From the NCBI GenBank assembly GCA_947588205.1, contig CANPYG010000020.1, forward strand, positions 1-36,182: 36,182 nucleotides of DNA, read 5' to 3'. Under the pieces are notes generated by a model that saw nothing but the letters and a program-made list of their open reading frames with translations, had not been told where the DNA came from and ran no database searches. Within the stretch, counting starts at the first letter, position 1; the number at the start of each line of letters is the position of its first letter. The translations under genes were made by a program, and so were the position numbers. This DNA comes from an uncultured Acetatifactor sp. (GTDB lineage: Bacteria; Bacillota; Clostridia; Lachnospirales; Lachnospiraceae). Of the stretch, positions 14,570 to 24,034 are shown piece by piece.

Positions 14570-16033
14570 ATGTTGAATTTTTTACCGGATTTAGGGGAAG
14601 CAAAGAAGATCGCTGCCATGGGAAAGTACAAGGTTCTGCCGGTGAGCTGCGAGATCCTGTCGGATTTTATTACCCCCATTGAAGCCATGAGGGTGTTAAA
14701 AAACGTATCCACCCATTGCTATCTGCTGGAATCTGCGGTGGCGAACGATCAGTGGGGGAGATATACTTTTTTGGGGTATGATCCGAAGCTGGAGATCAAC
14801 TGTGTGGACGGAAGGATGAGGATAGGAACCATCAGCTTTCAGACGGATGACCCTTCCGGGTACCTCCGTCAGATCCTGGCGGAGTACAAAAGCCCCCATT
14901 TTGACTATCTTCCTTCCTTTACCGGCGGTCTGGTGGGATATTTTTCCTATGATTATCTGGGCTACAGCGAACCTTCCGTAAAATGCAGGGTGGAGGATAC
15001 GGAAGCCTTTCAGGATGTGGATCTGATGCTTTTTGACAAGGTCATCGCTTTTGACAATATCCGACAGAAGATCATCCTGATAGTCAACATGTCCTTAAAA
15101 GAGCCGGAAACAGGCTATAATAAGGCAGTGATGGAGCTTACCCAGATGGCAGAGCTTTTAAGGAGCGGAGAGCGCAGAAAGGAACCCGGAGGACGGCTCC
15201 TGGGGGAGGTTACCCCGCTGTTTGATAAGGAAACCTTCTGCAGAATGGTGGAGAGGGCAAAATATCATATCCGGGAGGGGGATATCTTCCAGATCGTGCT
15301 TTCCAACCGGCTGTCGGCCCCCTTTGAGGGCAGCCTGTTCAACACCTACCGGATGCTGCGCACCATCAATCCGTCTCCCTATATGTTCTATTTTTCCGGA
15401 ACGGACGTGGAGGTGGCAGGGGCTTCCCCGGAAACGCTTGTGAAGCTGGAAAACGGCGTGCTGCATACCTTTCCTTTGGCCGGCACCCGCCCCAGGGGAA
15501 AGAACCGGGAGGAGGATGAAGCCCTGGAAAAGGAGCTTCTTTCCGACGAAAAGGAGCTGGCGGAGCACAATATGCTGGTGGATTTGGGAAGAAACGACCT
15601 GGGGAAGATCAGCAGGTTCGGCACCGTGCAGGTGGAAAAGCTGCATTCCATCGAGCGTTATTCCCATGTGATGCATATCGGTTCCACTGTCCGGGGAGAG
15701 ATCCGGGAGGATTTCGACGCCTTAGACGCCATCGAAGCGGTGCTGCCTGCCGGAACCCTTTCCGGGGCGCCGAAGATCCGTGCCTGTCAGCTGATCGGGG
15801 AGCTGGAAAACAATAAGCGGGGGATCTATGGCGGCGCCATCGGCTACATTGACTTTACCGGCAACATGGATACCTGTATCGCTATCCGCATCGCCTATAA
15901 GAAAAACGGCAAGGTATTTGTCAGAAGCGGGGCGGGGATCGTGGCGGATTCCGTTCCGGAAAAGGAATTTGAGGAATGCCTGAATAAGGCGAAGGCCTCC
16001 CTGAACGCTTTAATGCTGGCTCAGGAGGTATAG
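14570..16033 (+). CDS. trpE: Anthranilate synthase component I
   Basis: Converts chorismate and ammonia to anthranilate, with TrpG supplying ammonia from glutamine; first committed step of tryptophan synthesis. It is 487 residues from the ATG at 14570, chosen because GGAGG (14557-14561) is 8 nt upstream. Upstream in-frame starts lie in the T-box or lack a site. The N-terminal Trp-binding motif LLES is at 52-55, which predicts feedback inhibition by tryptophan. The chorismate-binding domain carries PAGTLSGAPKIRA and GAIGYIDFTGNMD near the C-terminus. It is the first gene of the operon. Confidence 0.96.
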   Translation: MLNFLPDLGEAKKIAAMGKYKVLPVSCEILSDFITPIEAMRVLKNVSTHCYLLESAVANDQWGRYTFLGYDPKLEINCVDGRMRIGTISFQTDDPSGYLRQILAEYKSPHFDYLPSFTGGLVGYFSYDYLGYSEPSVKCRVEDTEAFQDVDLMLFDKVIAFDNIRQKIILIVNMSLKEPETGYNKAVMELTQMAELLRSGERRKEPGGRLLGEVTPLFDKETFCRMVERAKYHIREGDIFQIVLSNRLSAPFEGSLFNTYRMLRTINPSPYMFYFSGTDVEVAGASPETLVKLENGVLHTFPLAGTRPRGKNREEDEALEKELLSDEKELAEHNMLVDLGRNDLGKISRFGTVQVEKLHSIERYSHVMHIGSTVRGEIREDFDALDAIEAVLPAGTLSGAPKIRACQLIGELENNKRGIYGGAIGYIDFTGNMDTCIAIRIAYKKNGKVFVRSGAGIVADSVPEKEFEECLNKAKASLNALMLAQEV

Positions 16034-16056
16034 ACCGGATTTCCGGATATCAGAGG

Positions 16057-16116
16057 CAATGACCGCCCAGACGGGCAGGAGAGATACAATGACCGCCCAG
16101 GCGGGCAGGAGGTGTG
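16057..16116 (+). repeat. Two-copy 30-bp direct repeat before trpG
   Basis: Copies begin at 16057 and 16087 (CAATGACCGCCCAG, then RCGGGCAGGAG). Each contains a small hairpin (CCGCC/GGCGG-like). The second copy supplies the trpG ribosome site AGGAGG. The word CGGGCAGGA recurs inside trpG. Confidence 0.85.
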
Positions 16117-16119
16117 AAC

Positions 16120-16803
16120 ATGGTTTTATTGATAGATAATTATGACAGCTTTTCCTATAACCTGTATCAGCTGGTGGGAGAAATATGCCAGGAAGCGGAG
16201 CGTCAGCGCGGGCAGGAAGGACATGAACAGGCGGAATGCGGGTGCGGGCAGGAAAGACGTGGGAAAGCGCAAGGGGAGTGCGGGCAGGCAGGAGAGAAGG
16301 ATCCCGGGATCCGGGTGATCCGGAACGATGAAATGACAGTGGAGGACATCAGGATCCTTGCCCCGGACCGCATCATTCTCTCTCCGGGACCGGGAAGGCC
16401 GGAGGATGCGGGGGTGTGCATGGATGTGATAAAAAGTCTTGGCAGCAGGATTCCCATATTGGGGGTCTGCCTCGGTCACCAGGCCATATGCGCTGCCTTT
16501 GGCGCCACCGTCACCTATGCAAAGAGATTGATGCACGGAAAGCAGTCCATGGTACGGTTCGATCTTTCCAGCCCGCTCTTTAAGGGCTGTCCTGAGGAAG
16601 CGCCGGTAGCCAGGTATCATTCCCTGGCTGCGGATGAGAATACCCTTCCGGAAGAGTTGAAGGTCACAGCCCGCACACAAGACGGGGAAGTGATGGCGGT
16701 GCAGCATGGGAAATACCCGATCTATGGAGTTCAATTTCACCCGGAATCCATTATGACTCCGGATGGAAAAACAATATTAAAAAATTTTATAAAGGAGATA
16801 TGA
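16120..16803 (+). CDS. trpG: Anthranilate synthase component II (glutamine amidotransferase)
   Basis: Class I amidotransferase that feeds ammonia to TrpE. The ATG at 16120 is 7 nt from AGGAGG (16107-16112); the GTG at 16114 is too close to it. The protein is 227 residues, about 35-40 longer than the usual 190. It starts VLLIDNYDSFSYNLYQLVGEI and has the catalytic C117 in GVCLGHQ and the His-Glu pair in QFHPESI. The extra length is an insertion at about residues 24-62, made of three copies of a 12-residue unit starting GQ (G31, G43, G55). It sits at a surface loop between the first helix and IRVIRNDEMT, so the enzyme is probably active. Confidence 0.95.
   Translation: MVLLIDNYDSFSYNLYQLVGEICQEAERQRGQEGHEQAECGCGQERRGKAQGECGQAGEKDPGIRVIRNDEMTVEDIRILAPDRIILSPGPGRPEDAGVCMDVIKSLGSRIPILGVCLGHQAICAAFGATVTYAKRLMHGKQSMVRFDLSSPLFKGCPEEAPVARYHSLAADENTLPEELKVTARTQDGEVMAVQHGKYPIYGVQFHPESIMTPDGKTILKNFIKEI
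16205..16305 (+). repeat. 36-bp in-frame tandem repeat inside trpG
   Basis: The word GCGGGCAGG occurs at 16208, 16244 and 16280, exactly 36 bp apart, each beginning a GQ-led 12-residue unit. The rest of each unit has diverged. Confidence 0.75.
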
Positions 16804-16806
16804 ATT

Positions 16807-17823
16807 ATGATCAAAGAAGCCATCGAAAAAATTGTCAATAAGCAGGATCTTACCTATGACGAAGCTTATACCGTCATGAATGAGATCATGAGCGGGGAGA
16901 CCACCCCCACCCAGAACGCGGCGTTCCTTTCCGCGCTTTCCACCAAAAGCGCCAGGGCGGAGACCACGGATGAGATCGCAGGCTGTGCCGCTGCCATGAG
17001 GGATCACGCTATGAGGGTGGATTCCGGCATGGAGCTGTTTGAGATCGTAGGCACTGGAGGAGACAATGCCCAGAGCTTCAATATTTCAACCACCTCCGCC
17101 CTGGTTGCGGCGGCGGGAGGCATGAAGGTGGCGAAGCACGGCAACCGGGCGGCATCCTCCAAATGCGGGACGGCGGATTGCCTGGAGGCCCTGGGGGTCA
17201 ACATCCAGCAGAGCCCGGAGAAGTGTATTGAGCTTTTAAACGAGGTGGGGATGTGCTTCTTCTTCGCCCAGAAATACCATGCTTCCATGAAATATGTGGG
17301 AGCGATACGCAAGGAGCTGGGCTTCCGCACTGTATTCAATATCCTGGGTCCCCTTACCAATCCCGGATCTCCTGCCATGCAGCTTTTGGGGGTATATGAC
17401 GAATATCTGGTACAGCCCCTGGCACAGGTTCTGATTAATCTGGGTGTAAAGCGGGGTATGGTGGTATATGGTCAGGATAAGCTGGATGAAATCTCTATGA
17501 GTTCTCCCACCACTGTTTGCGAATTCAAGGACGGCTGGATGAAGAACTATGTGATTTCTCCGGAGGATTTCGGTCTGACACGCTGTGCAAAAGCGGAGCT
17601 TGTAGGCGGTACGCCGGAAGAAAATGCGCAGATCACGCTGGCAATCTTAAAGGGGGAAAAAGGACCCAAGCGGGATGCGGTGCTGATGAACGCAGGCGCA
17701 GCCCTGTATATTGGCGGCAAGGCGGAGAGCATGAAGGAGGGTATCCGTTTGGCGGCAGAACTGATTGATTCCGGGGCTGCCCTTGCAACGTTGAATAAAC
17801 TGATTGAGGTCAGCAACCGCTAG
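16807..17823 (+). CDS. trpD: Anthranilate phosphoribosyltransferase
   Basis: Transfers phosphoribose from PRPP to anthranilate. It is 338 residues, normal for the family. The PRPP-binding glycine motif is [17 protein letters not shown], followed by [21 protein letters not shown], both conserved in TrpD. It starts 3 bp after the trpG stop with an AAGGAG ribosome site inside the end of trpG, so the two are coupled. A 174-bp gap then separates it from trpC, the longest gap in the operon. Confidence 0.97.
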   Translation: MIKEAIEKIVNKQDLTYDEAYTVMNEIMSGETTPTQNAAFLSALSTKSARAETTDEIAGCAAAMRDHAMRVDSGMELFEIVGTGGDNAQSFNISTTSALVAAAGGMKVAKHGNRAASSKCGTADCLEALGVNIQQSPEKCIELLNEVGMCFFFAQKYHASMKYVGAIRKELGFRTVFNILGPLTNPGSPAMQLLGVYDEYLVQPLAQVLINLGVKRGMVVYGQDKLDEISMSSPTTVCEFKDGWMKNYVISPEDFGLTRCAKAELVGGTPEENAQITLAILKGEKGPKRDAVLMNAGAALYIGGKAESMKEGIRLAAELIDSGAALATLNKLIEVSNR

Positions 17824-17997
17824 GTGCGACCGGCATTATGGATACCTCCGTAAAGGAAATCATGAGGTGGAAAGAGGCTTCAGAAGAACTGGCGGGGATC
17901 AGGCGGAAGGAAGCATCACAAACGAAGCATCACAAAGGCCGGCAGCGCAGGGCGTTATGAGGCAAAGCGGCATAATGGAGGACGGGAGGACGAAGCG
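17824..17997 (+). other. trpD-trpC gap with 14-bp repeat and a 40-codon frame
   Basis: The gap holds two copies of GAAGCATCACAAA (17910-17922, 17924-17936; period 14) and a purine-rich GGAGGACGGGAGGACG stretch that gives the trpC ribosome site. A 40-residue open frame at 17838-17960 (begins MDTSVKEIMRWKEASEEL) has no ribosome site. I do not call it a gene. No terminator or promoter is evident. Confidence 0.5.
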
Positions 17998-18870
17998 GTG
18001 CAAATGAACGAAACAGAAAACATTCAGATACAGGGCGCTCAAATGCGAAGCGGTCACACACAGGCTGACCGAACGCAGGGAGCTGAAGTTACGATTCTCG
18101 ACAAGCTTGCGGAGCATGCGAAAAAGAGGGTACAGCGTGCAAAAGAGGGAAGGTCTCTGGCTTTTGTCAGAGAGCAGGCACTGCAGCTTCCTAAAGGAGG
18201 CTTTGCCTTTGAGAACGCCCTGAAGAAGCCGGAGCTTTCCTTTATCTGTGAGTGCAAAAAGGCGTCGCCCTCTAAGGGGCTTATTGCGCCAGATTTTCCA
18301 TACCTTCAGATCGCAAGGGAATATGAAGCGGCGGACGCCGACTGTATCTCTGTGCTGACAGAGCCCGGGTGGTTTTTGGGAAGCGATGAATACTTGAGGC
18401 GGATTGCAGAGGCGGTTTCCATCCCTTGCCTGCGGAAGGATTTTACCGTGGATGAATACATGATCTACGAGGCGAAGCTGTTAGGGGCGTCTGCGGTACT
18501 TTTGATCTGCGCCATTTTAAGCCCGGAACAGTTGAAGGAATATATCGGAGTCTGTGACAGTCTTGGGCTTTCCGCCCTCGTAGAAGCGCATGATGAGGCT
18601 GAGATCGGGATGGCGCTGCAGGCGGGGGCGAGGATTATCGGCGTGAACAACCGCAATCTGAAGGATTTTTCCGTGGACACGACCAACAGCCGCAGAATGC
18701 GGAAGATGATTCCGGAGGGAATTCTTTTTGTTTCAGAGAGCGGAGTGAAGGACGCAGCGGATGTTGCGGGACTTAAAGAGATCGGGGCGGATGCGGTGCT
18801 GATCGGGGAGACCCTGATGAAGGCTCAGGATAAAAAGGCGAAGCTTCGGGAACTGCGGGGTGCGTTATGA
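17998..18870 (+). CDS. trpC: Indole-3-glycerol phosphate synthase
   Basis: Closes the indole ring, producing indole-3-glycerol phosphate from CdRP. A GTG start at 17998 is chosen for GGGAGG 8 nt upstream; an ATG at 18004 is the alternative. It is 290 residues; the first 30 or so (before TILDKLAEHAKKRV) extend beyond the usual family start and look unstructured. TIM-barrel motifs are FICECKKASPSKGLI (catalytic lysine region), VLTEPGWFLGS, LRKDFTVDEYMIYEA, VNNRNLKDFSVD and FVSESGVKD. Its stop overlaps the trpF start (ATGA). Confidence 0.96.
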   Translation: MQMNETENIQIQGAQMRSGHTQADRTQGAEVTILDKLAEHAKKRVQRAKEGRSLAFVREQALQLPKGGFAFENALKKPELSFICECKKASPSKGLIAPDFPYLQIAREYEAADADCISVLTEPGWFLGSDEYLRRIAEAVSIPCLRKDFTVDEYMIYEAKLLGASAVLLICAILSPEQLKEYIGVCDSLGLSALVEAHDEAEIGMALQAGARIIGVNNRNLKDFSVDTTNSRRMRKMIPEGILFVSESGVKDAADVAGLKEIGADAVLIGETLMKAQDKKAKLRELRGAL

Positions 18871-19514
18871 CAAGGATTAAAATGTGCGGTCTTTCACGTC
18901 CCTGCGACATAGAGACGGTCAACCGACTCGGGGTGGAATATGTCGGTTTCGTCTTCGCTGTCGGGAGCAGGCGGTATGTGTCGCCGGAAAAAGCAGGGGA
19001 GCTTAAAAACATGCTGGATCCGGGCTGTAAGGCTGTGGGCGTGTTCGTGAATGAAGGAGTGGAAGCCGTTGCCGGTCTTTTGGAGAGAGGGATCATAGAC
19101 ATTGCCCAGCTCCACGGCAGGGAGGATGAGGACTATATCAGGCGGTTGAAGATGCTTACCCGAAAGCCTGTGATAAAAGCTTTTTCTATAAGCACGGGGC
19201 AGGATATCCATAAGGCAGAGCTAAGCAGCGCGGACCTTGTGCTCCTGGACGCCGGAAGCGGAGGCCTGGGAACCACATTTGACTGGAAGCTCATCCCGGG
19301 CATTAAGCGGCCCTATTTTCTTGCGGGGGGCTTAACGCCTGGGAATGTGGGGCAGGCGATAGCTCTCCTGCATCCTTATGCCGTGGATGTCAGCTCAGGC
19401 ATTGAATCCGATCATTTCAAGGATAAGGCAAAAATGACCGCATTTGCGGGAGCGGTAAGGGCAGCAGACGCAGCAAATAATGTGGATACGGGCAGAAAGG
19501 GAGACAGATTATGA
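18867..19514 (+). CDS. trpF: Phosphoribosylanthranilate isomerase
   Basis: Amadori rearrangement of phosphoribosylanthranilate to CdRP. It is 215 residues, a TIM barrel. Family motifs are [12 protein letters not shown] (catalytic cysteine), [49 protein letters not shown] (catalytic aspartate) and AVDVSSGIE. It overlaps trpC and trpB by 4 bp each, so translation is coupled on both sides. Confidence 0.96.
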   Translation: MTRIKMCGLSRPCDIETVNRLGVEYVGFVFAVGSRRYVSPEKAGELKNMLDPGCKAVGVFVNEGVEAVAGLLERGIIDIAQLHGREDEDYIRRLKMLTRKPVIKAFSISTGQDIHKAELSSADLVLLDAGSGGLGTTFDWKLIPGIKRPYFLAGGLTPGNVGQAIALLHPYAVDVSSGIESDHFKDKAKMTAFAGAVRAADAANNVDTGRKGDRL

Positions 19515-20701
19515 CGAATTCAAAGGGACGTTTTGGCATTCACGGCGGACAGTATATTCCGGAGACGCTGATGAACGCCGTGATTGAATTGGAGGACGCA
19601 TATAACCATTATAAAAACGATCCGGAATTTAACCGGGAGCTTGCGGGGCTTTTGAATGAATATGCAGGAAGGCCATCCAGGCTCTATTTCGCGGAAAAGA
19701 TGACGAAGAACCTGGGAGGGGCGAAGGTTTATCTGAAGCGTGAGGACTTAAACCACACCGGCGCGCATAAGATCAACAATGTGCTGGGGCAGGCCCTGCT
19801 TGCGAAGAAGATGGGAAAAACCAGGCTTATCGCCGAAACCGGGGCGGGGCAGCACGGGGTGGCCACCGCCACGGCAGCGGCGCTTATGGGAATGGAATGC
19901 GTTGTTTTCATGGGGGAGGAGGATACCGTCAGGCAGGCGCTCAATGTCTACCGGATGCGTCTTTTGGGTGCGGAGGTAATACCGGTAAAGACCGGAACCG
20001 CCACCCTGAAGGATGCGGTCTCCGAGGCAATGCGGGAGTGGACCTCCAGAATAAGCGATACCCATTATTGCCTTGGCTCTGTTATGGGGCCGCATCCTTT
20101 TCCCACCATTGTCAGGGATTTCCAGGCTGTGATATCCAAGGAGATCAGGGAGCAGATCCTCAAGAAGGAGGGCAGGCTCCCGGATGCCGTGATCGCCTGT
20201 GTGGGAGGGGGCTCCAACGCCATCGGGAGCTTTTACCACTTTATTCCGGATGAAAATGTGAGGCTGATCGGCTGTGAGGCTGCCGGCAGGGGTATTGATA
20301 CCTTTGAAACTGCGGCCACCGTGAATACCGGAAGGTTAGGCATTTTCCACGGCATGAAGTCTTATTTCTGCCAAGATGAATACGGTCAGATCGCCCCGGT
20401 TTATTCTATTTCCGCGGGCCTGGATTATCCGGGCATCGGTCCGGAGCACGCTTACCTGCACGATATCGGGAGGGCGGAATATGTTCCTGTTACGGATGAA
20501 GAAGCGGTGCGCGCTTTTGAATATCTGGCAAAAACAGAGGGGATCATTCCGGCCATTGAGTCCGCCCATGCCGTAGCCTACGCCATGAAGACCGCACCGC
20601 AGATGCAGAAGGACCAACTGATCGTCATTACCATCTCCGGCAGGGGAGATAAGGACTGCGCGGCCATTGCCCGCTACAGAGGGGAGGATATCCATGAGTA
20701 G
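19511..20701 (+). CDS. trpB: Tryptophan synthase beta chain
   Basis: PLP enzyme joining indole and serine to make tryptophan. It is 396 residues. The PLP lysine is in HTGAHKINN, followed by [17 protein letters not shown]. The phosphate-binding loop is [24 protein letters not shown] and the C-terminal TISGRGDKD are also present, all typical of the TrpB1 type that pairs with TrpA. It overlaps trpF by 4 bp and trpA by 8 bp. Confidence 0.98.
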   Translation: MTNSKGRFGIHGGQYIPETLMNAVIELEDAYNHYKNDPEFNRELAGLLNEYAGRPSRLYFAEKMTKNLGGAKVYLKREDLNHTGAHKINNVLGQALLAKKMGKTRLIAETGAGQHGVATATAAALMGMECVVFMGEEDTVRQALNVYRMRLLGAEVIPVKTGTATLKDAVSEAMREWTSRISDTHYCLGSVMGPHPFPTIVRDFQAVISKEIREQILKKEGRLPDAVIACVGGGSNAIGSFYHFIPDENVRLIGCEAAGRGIDTFETAATVNTGRLGIFHGMKSYFCQDEYGQIAPVYSISAGLDYPGIGPEHAYLHDIGRAEYVPVTDEEAVRAFEYLAKTEGIIPAIESAHAVAYAMKTAPQMQKDQLIVITISGRGDKDCAAIARYRGEDIHE

Positions 20702-21464
20702 AATCAAAAGCGCATTTGAAAACGGAAAGGCGTTCATAGCCTTTGTAACCTGCGGCGACCCTGATCTGGAGGTCACGGCAGAAGTGGTCCGGGCAGCGGT
20801 AGAGAACGGGGCGGATCTCATCGAGCTTGGAATTCCATTCTCCGACCCGACGGCCGAAGGCCCGGTGATCCAGGGCGCCAATCTCCGGGCGCTTACCGGA
20901 GGCATCACAACAGACAAAATCTTTCAGTTTGTCCAGGCGCTGCGCCGTGACGTAAGCGTACCGCTGGTTTTCATGACCTATGCGAATGTGGTGTTTTCCT
21001 ACGGCGCGGATCGTTTCCTGTCCGCCTGCGGCAGGATAGGGATTGACGGACTGATTCTGCCCGACCTGCCCTTTGAGGAAAAAGAAGAGTTCCTTCCCTT
21101 CTGCCATAAGTACGGGGTGGATCTGATCTCCCTGATCGCGCCCACCTCGAAGAACCGTATCGCGATGATCGCGAGGGAAGCGGAGGGCTTTGTTTATATC
21201 GTTTCCAGCCTGGGCGTGACCGGCGTGCGGAGCGAGATTAAGACAGACCTTTCCTCCATCATTCAGTCAGTCCGTGAGAATACTAAGATCCCCTGCGCTG
21301 TCGGCTTTGGAATTTCCACGCCGGAGCAGGCCAAGAGGATGTCGGAGCTTTCTGACGGGGTCATTGTAGGATCGGCCATTGTAAAGCTGATTGAAAAATA
21401 CGGAAAGGATGCGCCCCGGTATGTGGGAGGGTATGTTAAAGCGATGAAGGACGCGATGAGATAA
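20694..21464 (+). CDS. trpA: Tryptophan synthase alpha chain
   Basis: Cleaves indole-3-glycerol phosphate and channels indole to TrpB. It is 256 residues from the ATG at 20694, which has GGGGAGGA 6 nt upstream inside trpB. An ATG at 20667 would give nine extra residues and has no site. Catalytic Glu and Asp are in [19 protein letters not shown]. The C-terminal barrel has SLGVTGVR and [11 protein letters not shown]. Last gene of the operon. Confidence 0.97.
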   Translation: MSRIKSAFENGKAFIAFVTCGDPDLEVTAEVVRAAVENGADLIELGIPFSDPTAEGPVIQGANLRALTGGITTDKIFQFVQALRRDVSVPLVFMTYANVVFSYGADRFLSACGRIGIDGLILPDLPFEEKEEFLPFCHKYGVDLISLIAPTSKNRIAMIAREAEGFVYIVSSLGVTGVRSEIKTDLSSIIQSVRENTKIPCAVGFGISTPEQAKRMSELSDGVIVGSAIVKLIEKYGKDAPRYVGGYVKAMKDAMR

Positions 21465-21502
21465 GAAAATTGGTAAAATTGCAGACCGGTGAAATGATGG
21501 TG

Positions 21503-21546
21503 ATGGAATATATTTCAAATAGAATGAAATATATTCCATTATTTTA
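21503..21546 (+). terminator. Terminator of the trp operon
   Basis: A 15-bp perfect stem ATGGAATATATTTCA (21503-21517) / TGAAATATATTCCAT (21525-21539), loop AATAGAA, then TATTTTAT. The stem is AT-rich but long. Confidence 0.75.
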
Positions 21547-21629
21547 TAAAATGTGTCTTGAACAATGATACTTGATGGTTTTGGATACTACATTTTAAAG
21601 AGATTATTAACAAATCTTAAAGAAAGGTA

Positions 21630-21658
21630 TTTACTACAAGGGCTTTTTGGTGTATTAT
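21630..21658 (+). promoter_or_regulatory. Probable promoter of the DegV gene
   Basis: TTTACT at 21630-21635, 17-bp spacer, TATTAT at 21653-21658. It is 37 bp before the start codon. Confidence 0.5.
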
Positions 21659-21695
21659 GATGTCAGGTGGAAAACAGCATGAGGAGGATGATAGT

Positions 21696-22535
21696 ATGAG
21701 GTGGATGATTGTTTCAGACAGTTCCTGTGAGATACGTACCCTTGAGGATACCGCGCCGGGCGTTGCTTTTGCAATTGTGCCGTTCAAAATAACGATCGGG
21801 GAGAAGGAATATGTGGATCTTGCGTCTCTGGATGTGCCAGATATGATCCGCGCCATGACCGAATATGAGGGCGTCAGCACCAGCGCATGCCCCAGCCCGG
21901 AGGAATGGGCCGCTTATTACAGAGAGGCGGACAATGTGATCGCCCTGACAATCAGCAGCAATCTTTCAGGGAGCTATAACGCCGCCATTGCAGCCCGGCA
22001 GATGGTTCTGGAAGAGAGCCCGGACAAGAAGATTTTTGTACTGGATACCCTAAGCGATTCCGGAGCCCTTGCAAGTGGGGCCCGGTTGGTCAACCGGCTG
22101 ATCGGAGAAGGAAAATCCTTTGACGAGATCTGCACCGCCCTGAAGGAATTCAATGATGCAGGACACATTATGTTTGCCTTGTGCAGCTTTGAAAATCTGG
22201 TCAAGAACGGGCGCGTGAACAGAGTGGTCGGGTTTATCGCGGGAAAGCTGCATATGAGGGTTTTGGGACGCCGTACCCCGGACGGCAGGATCGACTTCTT
22301 CTATAAGACCAGAGGAGAGTGCAGGGTGCTTTCCAGGATCCTGGAGGAAATGGAGAGGACGGGCTTTGACGGAACGAGACCTGTGGTGATCGCGCATTGC
22401 ATGAATCCGGAGGGCGCGGAGAAGCTTCGGGGGGATATCTGTGCAAGGTGGACAGATGCGTCCGTCAGTGTGGTGCCCTGCGCAGGCCTGTGCAGCTTCT
22501 ATGCCCAGGACCAGGGAATCATTATAACTTATTAG
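21696..22535 (+). CDS. DegV family fatty-acid-binding protein (FakB-like)
   Basis: 279 residues, the normal length for DegV proteins. These bind a fatty acid and, where characterised (FakB), present it to the FakA kinase for phospholipid synthesis. Start 21696 is chosen for GAGGAGG 8 nt upstream. Family motifs are IVSDSSCEI at the N-terminus, STSACPSPEEW, and LTISSNLSGSYNAA (ligand-contacting loop). The C-terminal half has FCSFENLVKNGRV-like text (ALCSFENLVKNGRVN). No FakA gene is in the window. It has its own promoter and a following hairpin. Confidence 0.9.
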   Translation: MRWMIVSDSSCEIRTLEDTAPGVAFAIVPFKITIGEKEYVDLASLDVPDMIRAMTEYEGVSTSACPSPEEWAAYYREADNVIALTISSNLSGSYNAAIAARQMVLEESPDKKIFVLDTLSDSGALASGARLVNRLIGEGKSFDEICTALKEFNDAGHIMFALCSFENLVKNGRVNRVVGFIAGKLHMRVLGRRTPDGRIDFFYKTRGECRVLSRILEEMERTGFDGTRPVVIAHCMNPEGAEKLRGDICARWTDASVSVVPCAGLCSFYAQDQGIIITY

Positions 22536-22563
22536 ACGTGTTGGGGCGTTTCTTTCCCATGGA

Positions 22564-22602
22564 AAAGGGCAGAGCCGACGGATGCCGGTCCTGCCCTTTA
22601 AA
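22564..22602 (+). terminator. Terminator-like hairpin after the DegV gene
   Basis: AAAGGGCAG (22564-22572) pairs with CTGCCCTTT (22591-22599), with a short CCG/CGG stem in the loop. The T tract is only three bases, so termination may be partial and read-through to the regulator is possible. Confidence 0.5.
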
Positions 22603-22642
22603 AGAGAAAGGGAAGTCCTTAGATGGTGAAGAGGGCAGTGTT

Positions 22643-23374
22643 ATGGGGTTGAAGATCGGTATTTGCGAGGACATGGAGACACAGCAGAGGAACCTGAGGA
22701 GGATGCTGGAGGATTGGGCGAAAAGCCGGTCCTGTCAGCTGCAAGTGAGCCTGTACGACAATTCCTCCGCCCTCTGGTTTGACTGGTGCGGAAGCATGGA
22801 TCTGGACATCCTGCTGCTGGATATTGATCTGGGGAAAGGGCAGCAAAGCGGTATGGAGCTGGCGCGCAAAATCCGTGAAAAAGATACCCGGATCGTGATC
22901 ATATTTGTCACTGCCATGGCAGAATATATGAATCAGGGGTATGACGTTCAGGCTCTTCATTTTCTGGTCAAACCGGTAGAGAAGGAGCGGCTGTGGGAGA
23001 TTCTGGACCGGGCATGTGCGGCAGCTGCGGAGGGCAGGCAAAAGAAAAGCCTGCTCCTTACGGAGGAGACGGAGGTTTCCCTGATCCCGGTCGATGAGAT
23101 CATGTATGCGGAGGCATTTTCCCATTCAGTGACCCTGCATTTGACCTCCGGGTGTCGGGAGGTGAGATCAGTCGGCATGAAGGAGCTGGAGCAGCGCCTG
23201 TCGGCAGAAGATTTTTTCCGCTGCCACAGGTCTTATCTGATTCACCTGGGTCATGTGAACAGAATCGGCAAATGCGAGGTGCTCCTGGACGACGGAAGCC
23301 GGTTGCCGGTGAGCAGGCGCAGGGAAAAGGAGCTGTTCCGCGTGTTTGTGGATTATTACAAGGGAAAGGGATGA
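22643..23374 (+). CDS. LytTR-family response regulator
   Basis: 243 residues. The receiver domain (1-125) has acidic residues E9/D10, phosphorylation site D60 in DILLLDIDL and the conserved lysine in FLVKPV. The LytTR DNA-binding domain (about 140-240) shows VDEIMYAEAFSHSVTLHL, FFRCHRSYLIHLGHV and LPVSRRREKEL. The start at 22643 matches the receiver N-terminus (LKIGICED); the longer upstream frame is non-coding overlap with the DegV gene. It is the first gene of a kinase-exporter cluster and probably controls it, as AgrA/VirR-like regulators often do. Confidence 0.92.
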   Translation: MGLKIGICEDMETQQRNLRRMLEDWAKSRSCQLQVSLYDNSSALWFDWCGSMDLDILLLDIDLGKGQQSGMELARKIREKDTRIVIIFVTAMAEYMNQGYDVQALHFLVKPVEKERLWEILDRACAAAAEGRQKKSLLLTEETEVSLIPVDEIMYAEAFSHSVTLHLTSGCREVRSVGMKELEQRLSAEDFFRCHRSYLIHLGHVNRIGKCEVLLDDGSRLPVSRRREKELFRVFVDYYKGKG

Positions 23375-23380
23375 GAGGAC

Positions 23381-24034
23381 GTGTTTCGTCGGATAATAGA
23401 CAAGAGGATGCGTTCCTGGCAGATGGCGCAGATGGAGACCTACTGCAGGGAAGTGGAAAATATGTACCGGCAGATGCGCACCTGGCGTCACAATTATAAA
23501 AACCATCTGCAGGTGATGAAAGCGCACCTGGATCTGGGAGAATACCAGGAGCTTTCGGACTATATGGTCTCTCTGAACGAAGAACTCTCCCAAATCGATA
23601 CCCTGATCAAAACGGGGAATGTCATGCTGGATGCGATTTTGAACTGTAAGATTTCCCTTGCCCGGTCCCGTCAGATCGCGGTGAATGTCAAGGTTATCCT
23701 TCCGCCCTCGCTGTCTGTAAGCGAATACGACCTCTGCACGATCCTGGGAAATCTTCTGGATAACGGGATCGAAGGCTGCGAGACCCAGGGGGAAGGAGAG
23801 AAACGGTTCCTGAATCTCTACATCGGCGTGTTAAAGGACCAGCTCTATCTTTCCGTGACCAATTCCCACAACACTTCGGTGCGGGAGGAAAACGGGCGTT
23901 ACCGTTCCACCAAATCGCCGGGACGTGGAATGGGGCTGCTCAGCATCGACAGCATTGCCGCAAAATATCATGGCCATGTGAACCGCCAGCATGATGAGAC
24001 CGTGTTCGCGACGGAAGTGTTGCTGCCATTGTAA
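23381..24034 (+). CDS. Soluble GHKL-type sensor histidine kinase (AgrC-like, no membrane domain)
   Basis: 217 residues from a GTG start 6 bp after the regulator stop. The dimerisation/phosphoacceptor helix carries MRTWRHNYKNHLQ (H37), the AgrC/HPK10-type H box. The ATPase domain has the N box GNLLDNGIEGC (about 123-133) and the G box GRGMGLLSI (181-189). No hydrophobic segment is present anywhere, so the usual six-helix sensor of AgrC-type kinases is missing. It must sense through its coiled N-terminus, a partner protein, or an intracellular signal. I see no sign of a truncated sensor in the upstream DNA, which is filled by the regulator. Confidence 0.88.
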   Translation: MFRRIIDKRMRSWQMAQMETYCREVENMYRQMRTWRHNYKNHLQVMKAHLDLGEYQELSDYMVSLNEELSQIDTLIKTGNVMLDAILNCKISLARSRQIAVNVKVILPPSLSVSEYDLCTILGNLLDNGIEGCETQGEGEKRFLNLYIGVLKDQLYLSVTNSHNTSVREENGRYRSTKSPGRGMGLLSIDSIAAKYHGHVNRQHDETVFATEVLLPL

